A stretch of DNA of 5,709 bases from Deltaproteobacteria bacterium (lineage in GTDB: Bacteria > Desulfobacterota > GWC2-55-46 > JAUVFY01): NCBI GenBank assembly GCA_030594025.1, contig JAUVFY010000097.1:1-5709 (forward strand), written 5' to 3'. Both the position numbers and the translations under genes were made by a program. Below, one piece after another: positions 1-5,302 of this stretch; within the stretch, counting starts at the first letter, position 1; the number at the start of each line of letters is the position of its first letter. The notes under the pieces were generated by a model that saw only the letters and a list, made by a program, of their open reading frames with translations, made no database searches and had not been told where the DNA came from.

Positions 1-1
1 G

Positions 2-223
2 CTGAGGGACCTGGTTCGTGTGGGGTGCGACGCCGTAACGATAGGCCAGTACCTTCAGCCCAGGCGCGAAAACCTCGAGGTAAAACAATACATAAGACCC
101 GAGGAATTTACCGGATACGAGCTTTACGGAAGGAGCCTCGGAATAAGGCACGTTTATTCAGGCCCCTTCGTAAGAAGCTCTTATAACGCTGAAAGGGTCT
201 TTAACGGACCTGAGCTGACCTGA
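2..223 (+). CDS. lipA: Lipoyl synthase, C-terminal part (5' end outside window)
   Basis: This is the last 73 codons of a radical-SAM lipoyl synthase, which inserts two sulfurs into the octanoyl chain on the lipoyl domains of 2-oxoacid dehydrogenases and the glycine cleavage H protein. The reading frame is open from the window edge to a TGA at 221-223. Visible family hallmarks are the VGCDAVTIGQYLQP segment (about 20-61), a PEEF motif, the SLGIRHVYSGPFVRSSYNA stretch, and the terminal RSSYNA motif at 173-190. In the known family, a serine of this motif ligates the auxiliary [4Fe-4S] cluster that is sacrificed as sulfur donor. The CxxxCxxC radical-SAM motif would lie upstream, outside the window. 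The GTG at 20 is internal, not a start, because conserved LipA sequence continues in frame upstream of it. It looks like the last gene of its unit, since a terminator-like hairpin follows directly. Confidence 0.95.
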   Translation: MRDLVRVGCDAVTIGQYLQPRRENLEVKQYIRPEEFTGYELYGRSLGIRHVYSGPFVRSSYNAERVFNGPELT

Positions 224-249
224 CCGGGCAGCCGGGGTCTTTTTCTTTA
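222..249 (+). terminator. Probable intrinsic terminator after lipA
   Basis: A GC-rich hairpin overlaps the lipA stop codon. GACCGG (222-227) pairs with CC (232-233) and GGTC (236-239) around a GCAG loop, with two bulged Gs; a simple CCGG/CCGG stem (224-227 with 232-235) is the alternative fold. Five Ts (240-244) follow immediately, then more pyrimidine. This is the expected form of a Rho-independent terminator and separates lipA from the amino-acid cluster. The stem is short, so efficiency is uncertain. Confidence 0.55.
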
Positions 250-267
250 TTTTCTTTGTTTTCTTTA
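241..267 (+). repeat. Three tandem copies of a 9-bp pyrimidine unit
   Basis: TTTTCTTTA (241-249), TTTTCTTTG (250-258) and TTTTCTTTA (259-267) are three adjacent 9-bp units differing at one position. They fill much of the lipA-alaC gap and extend the terminator T-tract. The array is followed by TATAAA-like sequence (266-271), which could be a -10 for alaC, although no acceptable -35 lies at the right distance. Confidence 0.8.
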
Positions 268-289
268 TAAACGTAAACGAGGGTTTTTC

Positions 290-1480
290 ATGGAGGAGTT
301 TCGCAGGATAAAGCGCCTTCCGCCGTACGTCTTCAATATCGTTACTGAATTGAAGGCCGAGGCCAGGAAAAGGGGCGAGGACATCATAGACCTGGGCATG
401 GGCAACCCGGACCAGCCTACCCCGAAGCATATAGTGGATAAGCTAATTGAGGCGGTCCAGAACCCGAGGAACTTCCGTTATTCGCTCTCAAGGGGTATCT
501 ACAAGCTCAGGCTCGCCATCTCGGACTGGTACAAGCGCCGCTACGGCGTGGACATAGATCCCGAGACCGAGGCGGTGGCTACGATAGGGTCCAAGGAGGG
601 CCTTGCGCACCTGGCCCTGGCCGTTATAAGTCCCGGCGACGTTGTGCTCGCGCCTAGCCCGACCTACCCGATACACGCGTATTCTGTGATAATCGCCGGA
701 GGGGACTTAAGAAGCGTGCCGCTTCTTCCGGGGGTGGATTTTTTCTCAGAGCTTGAAAAGGCCACCATGCAGATATGGCCAAAGCCCAAGCTCCTGATAC
801 TGAATTTCCCCCATAACCCGACGACCTCCGTAGTTGAAAGGCCCTTTTTCGAAAAGATAGTAAGCTTTGCCCAGGAGCACGAGATGATGGTCATACACGA
901 CCTCGCATATGCCGACATATGCTTTGACGGTTACAGTGCCCCGAGTTTTCTCGCGGTGGAAGGGGCAAAGGATGTGGGTGTAGAGTTCTTCTCCCTTTCA
1001 AAGAGCTATAACATGCCCGGCTGGAGGGTGGGGTTCGCCGTGGGCAATAAAAGGCTCATAGGGGCACTTACGAGGATAAAGAGCTACCTCGACTACGGCA
1101 TGTTCCAGCCCATCCAGATTGCGGCCATCATAGCGCTTAACGAATCTCAGGAGTGTGTAAAGGAGATCTCAGATAGGTACAGGTCGAGAAGGGACGTTCT
1201 GGTCGATTGCCTGGGCAAGGCCGGATGGGAGATAGAAAAACCCAAGGCCACGATGTTCGTATGGGCACGGATCCCCGAGGCCTTCAGACACATGGGCTCG
1301 CTCGAGTTCTCCAAGATGCTTCTTAAGGAAGCCGGGGTTGCCGTTTCTCCGGGTATCGGGTTCGGCGAGTACGGTGACGAATATGTAAGGCTTGCACTCG
1401 TTGAGAACTCTCAACGCATAAGGCAGGCCGGAAAGGGAATAAAGAAGGCCTTTGATAAGAGGCTGGCAAAGGTCCCCTGA
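290..1480 (+). CDS. alaC: AlaC/YfdZ-type PLP aminotransferase (probable alanine transaminase)
   Basis: This 396-residue fold-type I, class I/II aminotransferase strongly resembles E. coli AlaC, which interconverts glutamate plus pyruvate with 2-oxoglutarate plus alanine in the cytosol. Shared blocks include the N-terminal RIKRLPPYVFNIV, the DLGMGNPDQPTP segment (about residues 34-45), TIGSKEGLAHL (98-108) and SPGIGFGEYGD (353-363). Active-site residues visible by family alignment are N176 in NFPHNPT, D204 (pyridine nitrogen contact) and Y207 in HDLAYAD, the Schiff-base lysine K238 in SLSKSYNMPGWR, R246 (phosphate) and R367 (substrate carboxylate) in YVRLAL. Length matches the family. The ATG at 290 is preceded by GAGGG (279-283) with a 6-nt spacer. 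It is the first gene of the alaC-hom-thrC cluster; hom begins 12 nt after its stop. Substrate is inferred: LL-diaminopimelate or aspartate aminotransferases are related alternatives, but similarity to AlaC is closest. Confidence 0.88.
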   Translation: MEEFRRIKRLPPYVFNIVTELKAEARKRGEDIIDLGMGNPDQPTPKHIVDKLIEAVQNPRNFRYSLSRGIYKLRLAISDWYKRRYGVDIDPETEAVATIGSKEGLAHLALAVISPGDVVLAPSPTYPIHAYSVIIAGGDLRSVPLLPGVDFFSELEKATMQIWPKPKLLILNFPHNPTTSVVERPFFEKIVSFAQEHEMMVIHDLAYADICFDGYSAPSFLAVEGAKDVGVEFFSLSKSYNMPGWRVGFAVGNKRLIGALTRIKSYLDYGMFQPIQIAAIIALNESQECVKEISDRYRSRRDVLVDCLGKAGWEIEKPKATMFVWARIPEAFRHMGSLEFSKMLLKEAGVAVSPGIGFGEYGDEYVRLALVENSQRIRQAGKGIKKAFDKRLAKVP

Positions 1481-1492
1481 GGTAAGCAGGAA

Positions 1493-2809
1493 ATGGCCAT
1501 AAACGTAGGTCTCATAGGTTTCGGTACCGTCGGTACGGGGGTCGTAAGGGTCCTGAAGGAGAACGCCTCCGTCATAAGGGATAAGCTCGGCTGCGAGGTG
1601 TCTTTAAAGAGGATAGCCGACCTCGACACCAAAACGGACCGCGGTGTCAAGGTTGAAAAGGGGGTACTCACGGAAAACGCCGACGACGTAATAAATGACC
1701 CTGACATAGCAATAGTTATCGAGCTTATCGGAGGGACCACCGTTGCAAAGGATATTATACTCAAGGCCTTTGAAAAGGGGAAGCACGTGGTCACCGCCAA
1801 CAAGGCCCTTCTCTCCACCCACGGCGCTGAGATCTTCCAGGCAGCCTCTTCCAAGTCCCTCGCTATAGGTTTCGAGGCCAGCGTGGGCGGCGGCATACCC
1901 ATTTTAAAGGCCCTCAGGGAGGGCCTTTCGGCCAACAGGATAGAGTCCATATACGGCATCATAAACGGCACTGCCAACTACATCCTCACCAAGATGGAGA
2001 GCGAGGGCCGTAAGTTCGAAGAGGTTTTAGCCAGCGCCCAGGAAAAGGGCTATGCAGAGCTGGACCCCACCTATGACGTCGAGGGCATAGACACGGCCCA
2101 TAAGCTCGCCATACTCATAAACCTCGCCTACGGTACATACTCGAGGCTCGATTCGATCTATACCGAGGGGATAAGCAGGATAACCGAGCTGGACGTGAGG
2201 TTCGCAAAGGAGTTCGGCTACAGGATAAAGCTCCTGGCCATCGCAAAGGCGTCGGACGGCGCGATAGAGGCCCGGGTGCACCCAACGATGGTTCCTGAGT
2301 CGCACCCCCTGGCGAAGGTGGACGGGGTCTTCAACGCGGTCTTCCTCCACGGAAACGCGGTGGGGGACACGATGTTTTACGGACGCGGGGCCGGGATGAT
2401 GCCCACGGCGAGCGCGGTGGTCGCTGACGTTATGGACATCTCGAGGGATATCGTAAAAGGCTCCCCGCCGAGGCTCACGCCGCTATCTTATTCAGAAAAG
2501 GCGATTAAGGGAGTGAAGATAAAGGACATGGACGATCTGGAGCTACCATATTATCTCAGGTTCTCGGCTGTGGATAAACCGGGTGTGCTGTCGAAGATAT
2601 CCGGGGTGCTTGGCTCCCACAATATAAGCATCTCTTCGGTAATCCAGAAAGGCAGAAGGCTGGGAGAGGCGGTACCTCTCGTCATAACAACGCACAATGC
2701 CCTCGAGAAGGAACTCCGTCTGGCCATGGCCGAGATTGAAAAGCTCGACGTCGTACTGGACAGGGTGATGTTCATAAGGATTGAGGAGAGCCTCGGTGCA
2801 GCTTACTAG
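1493..2809 (+). CDS. hom: Homoserine dehydrogenase with C-terminal ACT domain
   Basis: This 438-residue enzyme reduces L-aspartate 4-semialdehyde to L-homoserine with NAD(P)H, the branch point to threonine and methionine. Domains in order: a Rossmann nucleotide-binding domain (about 1-130) with the GFGTVG loop (G9, G11, G14); a catalytic/dimerisation domain (about 131-320); and an ACT domain (about 353-432, starting YLRFSAVDKPGVLSKISGVLG), which in this family usually gives feedback inhibition by threonine. Catalytic residues by family knowledge are K104 in TANKALL and E189, D200 and K204 in the AELDPTYDVEGIDTAHKL segment. Length is typical of the long ACT-bearing form. The ATG at 1493 has GAGGT (1479-1483) overlapping the alaC stop, with a 9-nt spacer. 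The 3' end overlaps thrC and carries its ribosome binding site, so coupled translation is likely. No aspartokinase domain is fused to it. Confidence 0.96.
   Translation: MAINVGLIGFGTVGTGVVRVLKENASVIRDKLGCEVSLKRIADLDTKTDRGVKVEKGVLTENADDVINDPDIAIVIELIGGTTVAKDIILKAFEKGKHVVTANKALLSTHGAEIFQAASSKSLAIGFEASVGGGIPILKALREGLSANRIESIYGIINGTANYILTKMESEGRKFEEVLASAQEKGYAELDPTYDVEGIDTAHKLAILINLAYGTYSRLDSIYTEGISRITELDVRFAKEFGYRIKLLAIAKASDGAIEARVHPTMVPESHPLAKVDGVFNAVFLHGNAVGDTMFYGRGAGMMPTASAVVADVMDISRDIVKGSPPRLTPLSYSEKAIKGVKIKDMDDLELPYYLRFSAVDKPGVLSKISGVLGSHNISISSVIQKGRRLGEAVPLVITTHNALEKELRLAMAEIEKLDVVLDRVMFIRIEESLGAAY
2783..2788 (+). promoter_or_regulatory. Ribosome binding site that fixes the thrC start
   Basis: GAGGAG lies inside the 3' end of hom, with a 7-nt spacer to the GTG at 2796. 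The upstream TTG at 2781 would overlap this site and has no comparable SD of its own, so GTG 2796 is the better thrC start. The arrangement implies that ribosomes finishing hom help to open or re-initiate thrC. Confidence 0.75.
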
Positions 2810-3866
2810 GAAAGGCCTCTGGGAAGGGGTAATAAGGGGGTACAGGGAATTCCTGCCCCGGGTAAACGATGAATCTATCGTTACGCTTAAGGAGGGTAAC
2901 ACACCGCTTATAGAGGCGGTGAACCTGAAGGACATCCTCGGGGACATAAGGCTTCTGCTTAAGTACGAGGGAGTTAATCCCACCGGTTCGTTCAAGGACA
3001 GGGGGATGACGATGGCGGTCTCAGGGGCAAAACAGGAAGGCTCCCAGGCGGTCATATGCGCATCCACCGGGAACACCTCCGCCTCGGCCGCGGCATATGC
3101 GGCCAAGGCCTCGATGAAGGCCTTTGTGCTTGTGCCCGAGGGCGCCATCGCAAAGGGAAAGCTCTCGCAGGCCATGATGCACGGGGCAATGGTCCTCGAG
3201 GTAAAGGGGAGCTTTGACGAGGCCCTGGCCATAGTAATAGAGATTACCGCAAACTACCCCGTAACAATGGTAAACTCTTTGAACCCTTTGAGGATCGAGG
3301 GCCAGAAAACCGCGGCCTTCGAGGTATGCGAGCACCTGGGCCACGCCCCGACTTACCATTTCATCCCCGTGGGTAATGCCGGCAACATCACGGCATACTG
3401 GAAGGGCTACAAGGAGTACCGCTCGAAGGGGATAACCTCCAACCTCCCGAAAATGATGGGCTTCCAGGCCGAGGGTGCCGCACCGATTGTAAGGGGCGAG
3501 CCCGTTACCGACCCCCGGACAGTGGCCTCTGCCATAAGGATAGGTAACCCCGCGAGTTGGAAGGGGGCCCTCGAGGCGAGGGACGAGTCAGAGGGCACAA
3601 TCGACATGGTGAGCGACGAGGAAATACTGGAGGCCTACGGCTTGCTTTCTTCGAGGGAAGGGGTATTCTGCGAGCCCGCCTCTGCCGCATCCCTTGCCGG
3701 GGTCATAAAGAAGAAGAAGGAGGATGTACTTAGCGACGGCGACACGGTGGTCTGCACTCTCACCGGGCACGGCCTCAAGGACCCGGACATCGCGATAGAG
3801 ACCGCCAGGGAGCCGGTAAAGGTAGCCGCAGATATAGACAAGATAGTAGAGGTGATGGGGTTTTAA
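2796..3866 (+). CDS. thrC: Threonine synthase, short form
   Basis: This PLP fold-type II enzyme converts O-phospho-L-homoserine and water to L-threonine and phosphate. The protein is 356 residues from GTG 2796, the usual size of the short (Bacillus-like) threonine synthase, and lacks the extra N-terminal region of the long type. Visible signatures are GNTPLIEA (34-41), the PLP lysine K67 in NPTGSFKDRG, the CASTGNTSASAAAYAA stretch (88-103), the phosphate-cradle motif PVGNAGNITAYW (191-202), and TLTGHGLKDPD near the C-terminus (321-331). The N-terminal KGLWEGVIRGYREFLP is also typical. A TTG at 2781 would add five residues but sits on the ribosome binding site. The gene overlaps hom by 14 nt and is followed by a 49-nt gap before the ApgM-like gene. 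The required substrate-making enzyme, homoserine kinase, is not present as a GHMP-type ThrB in this window. Confidence 0.95.
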   Translation: MQLTRKGLWEGVIRGYREFLPRVNDESIVTLKEGNTPLIEAVNLKDILGDIRLLLKYEGVNPTGSFKDRGMTMAVSGAKQEGSQAVICASTGNTSASAAAYAAKASMKAFVLVPEGAIAKGKLSQAMMHGAMVLEVKGSFDEALAIVIEITANYPVTMVNSLNPLRIEGQKTAAFEVCEHLGHAPTYHFIPVGNAGNITAYWKGYKEYRSKGITSNLPKMMGFQAEGAAPIVRGEPVTDPRTVASAIRIGNPASWKGALEARDESEGTIDMVSDEEILEAYGLLSSREGVFCEPASAASLAGVIKKKKEDVLSDGDTVVCTLTGHGLKDPDIAIETAREPVKVAADIDKIVEVMGF

Positions 3867-3915
3867 CTCCAGCTTCCCTTCCTTGATTTTCGCTTTTAAC
3901 CGATAACAGTTAACA

Positions 3916-5133
3916 ATGAAATACATAATACTCATAGGCGACGGCATGGCCGACCTGCCCATAGAAGAGCTCAAAGGGAAGACCCCGCTCGAGGCGGCCG
4001 AAACGCCCCACATGGACCTCGTGGCCAGGAGCGGCACGCTGGGGCTCTTGAGGACCGTGCCCCGGGGTTACCCCCCTGGGAGCGATGTTGCGAACCTGAG
4101 CATCCTGGGCTACGACCCGGCGAAGTACTATACCGGCAGGGCCCCACTCGAGGCAGCGAGCATGGGGATCAGGCTCGCCCCGGAAGATACGGCCTTCAGG
4201 TGTAACCTCGTAACACTGGACCGGCGCGAGGGCGCCCCGGTCATGGACGACTATAGTAGCGGCCACATATCGACCGAAGAGGCAAGGGAGTTAATCACCG
4301 CACTCGATAAGACCCTTTCAGGGGAGGGCGTAAGATTCCATCCGGGTAAATCCTACAGGCACCTCATGGTAATGTCCGGCGCACCCAGGGAGCTTTACTT
4401 AACACCGCCCCACGACATTACCGATAAAGAGATAGAGCTATATCTACCTGCGGGTGAGGGAGCGGAAAGGTTAACAAAGCTTATCGAACGCTCGCAAGAG
4501 GTGCTCAGGGACCATCCTGTAAATAGGGCACGGAGGGATTCAGGTAAAAAAACGGCCGACTCCATCTGGCTGTGGGGCGAGGGTAGCGCCCCGAGGATGC
4601 CCACTTTCAGGGACCGGTTCGATATCGAAGGGGCGATAATCTCCGCCGTTGACCTAATGAACGGTATAGGCGTTTATGCCGGGTTCGAGGTTATAACCGT
4701 ACCCGGCGCTACGGGCTACCTCGATACCGACTACGGTGCAAAGGCCGAGTACGCCCTGAAAGCACTCAAGGAAAAAGACCTTGTCTGCGTCCACGTCGAG
4801 GCCCCGGACGAGGCGGGTCACCAGGGCTCGCTCGAAGAAAAGATAAGGGCCATTGAAAACTTCGACTCCCTGGTCGTGGGAAGAGTCATCGAGGGTGTAG
4901 AGTCTTTAGGGGATTTCAGGCTCATGGTCGTAACGGACCACTTCACCTCAGTAACGCTCAAGACCCACACCCCCGATCCGGTGCCCTATGCCGTCCTTTC
5001 CGGGAAGGCCGAAGAGGGAAAACCCTCAACTCTGGGGTTCAACGAGAAGTCCGCCCTTACCGCCGGGCTTCTTCATGAAGACTGCGAGGCCTTCATAGTG
5101 GAGTTCATCGGCAAACCCCTTCCTGTATCATAG
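3916..5133 (+). CDS. apgM: ApgM-type phosphoglycerate mutase family protein; proposed homoserine kinase
   Basis: This 405-residue cytosolic member of the alkaline phosphatase superfamily belongs to the archaeal-type, 2,3-bisphosphoglycerate-independent phosphoglycerate mutase group. Metal and catalytic residues by family knowledge are D9 in LIGDGMAD, the likely nucleophile S56 in PPGSDVANLSILGYDP, D298 and H302 in EAPDEAGH, D341-H342 in VVTDHFTS, and H352 in THTPDPVPY. The YSSGHISTEEA stretch (113-123) is also characteristic. A TIGRFAM subfamily of such proteins (TIGR02535, from memory) is described as a proposed homoserine kinase, because members sit beside threonine genes in genomes lacking ThrB. 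The position after hom and thrC fits that exactly, but isomerisation of 3- and 2-phosphoglycerate cannot be excluded from sequence. The start at 3916 is the only one that keeps the LIGDG metal site (upstream frame stops at 3904). No Shine-Dalgarno precedes it; the upstream sequence is AT-rich, with a TTAAC/GTTAA inverted repeat (3896-3900, 3909-3913). Confidence 0.88.
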   Translation: MKYIILIGDGMADLPIEELKGKTPLEAAETPHMDLVARSGTLGLLRTVPRGYPPGSDVANLSILGYDPAKYYTGRAPLEAASMGIRLAPEDTAFRCNLVTLDRREGAPVMDDYSSGHISTEEARELITALDKTLSGEGVRFHPGKSYRHLMVMSGAPRELYLTPPHDITDKEIELYLPAGEGAERLTKLIERSQEVLRDHPVNRARRDSGKKTADSIWLWGEGSAPRMPTFRDRFDIEGAIISAVDLMNGIGVYAGFEVITVPGATGYLDTDYGAKAEYALKALKEKDLVCVHVEAPDEAGHQGSLEEKIRAIENFDSLVVGRVIEGVESLGDFRLMVVTDHFTSVTLKTHTPDPVPYAVLSGKAEEGKPSTLGFNEKSALTAGLLHEDCEAFIVEFIGKPLPVS

Positions 5134-5151
5134 CCGACTGCAAGTGCGGCT
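5132..5151 (+). terminator. Hairpin just after apgM (weak terminator candidate)
   Basis: AGCCG (5132-5136) pairs with CGGCT (5147-5151), and inside it ACT (5137-5139) pairs with AGT (5143-5145), leaving one bulged G and a three-base loop. The structure starts within the apgM stop codon. It is not followed by a real T-run (CTTCTGCC), so it could be a 3'-end stabilising hairpin or a poor terminator. A competing small stem, CGGC/GCCG (5147-5150 with 5157-5160), also exists. Confidence 0.3.
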
Positions 5152-5175
5152 CTTCTGCCGATCAAAGCACCAGAT

Positions 5176-5223
5176 GAAAAAATAAAAAAAGTTCTTGACA
5201 AACCAGTATGATAATGATATTCA
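5176..5223 (+). promoter_or_regulatory. Sigma-70-type promoter with UP-like A-tract for the PepSY gene
   Basis: A perfect TTGACA -35 hexamer lies at 5195-5200. Directly upstream is an A-tract run at 5176-5190, made of A6 and A7 separated by one T, in the place where an UP element contacts the RNA polymerase alpha subunit. The -10 is less clear: GATATT (5216-5221, 15-nt spacer) or TATTCA (5218-5223, 17-nt spacer) are the candidates. Either would put the transcription start near 5230 and place the -10 inside the Fur box, as expected for a Fur-repressed promoter. Confidence 0.65.
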
Positions 5224-5228
5224 ATATC
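5210..5228 (+). promoter_or_regulatory. Fur box (iron-responsive operator)
   Basis: The 19-bp sequence GATAATGATATTCAATATC matches the classical Fur consensus GATAATGATAATCATTATC at 17 of 19 positions and is an inverted repeat with 7 of 9 matching arm positions. It overlaps the putative -10 region and lies 10 nt downstream of the -35. By established knowledge, Fe(II)-Fur bound here would block RNA polymerase, so the downstream membrane gene should be expressed under iron limitation. Confidence 0.82.
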
Positions 5229-5242
5229 ACGTATGCCTGACG

Positions 5243-5275
5243 TACGGGCTTCGATGTGTAAGTCCGTAGTTTTTT
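5243..5275 (+). terminator. Leader terminator/attenuator candidate upstream of the PepSY gene
   Basis: TACGGGCTT (5243-5251) pairs with AAGTCCGTA (5260-5268) to give a 9-bp stem, including one G-T (G-U in RNA) pair, with an 8-nt loop. One G separates the stem from six Ts (5270-5275). This is the form of an intrinsic terminator on the + strand, yet it lies between the promoter (start near 5230) and the start codon at 5303. It may therefore be an attenuator in the 5' leader, or a terminator for read-through from apgM. An alternative hairpin, GCCTG/CGGGC (5235-5239 with 5245-5249), uses the same 5' arm bases and would exclude the terminator. Confidence 0.55.
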
Positions 5276-5286
5276 GGGCGGCTTTC

Positions 5287-5296
5287 AGACCGGTCT
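5287..5296. repeat. 10-bp perfect palindrome before the PepSY start codon
   Basis: AGACCGGTCT is perfectly self-complementary and ends 6 nt before the ATG at 5303, where a Shine-Dalgarno would normally be; no good SD is visible there. It could be a dimeric-regulator half-site pair, part of leader RNA structure, or chance. Confidence 0.35.
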
Positions 5297-5302
5297 CGAG
5301 AT

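Noticed and set aside
243..271. Dedicated alaC promoter with TATAAA -10 at 266-271
   Set aside because: No -35 better than TTCTTT is found at the correct spacing, and the match falls in a low-complexity pyrimidine tract. It remains possible because a terminator precedes the gene, but it is not supported enough to annotate.
1411..1977. 188-codon minus-strand open frame opposite alaC and hom
   Set aside because: It lies antisense to two strongly supported conserved genes, has no recognisable family, and its composition matches the complement of real codons.
2543..3232. 229-codon minus-strand open frame opposite hom and thrC
   Set aside because: It lies entirely over the ACT domain of hom and the PLP domain of thrC, with no motif or RBS evidence. 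Long antisense frames are common with this codon bias.
3883..3907. Promoter TTGATT/GATAAC before apgM
   Set aside because: The spacing between the two hexamers is only 13 nt, too short for a normal sigma-70 promoter.
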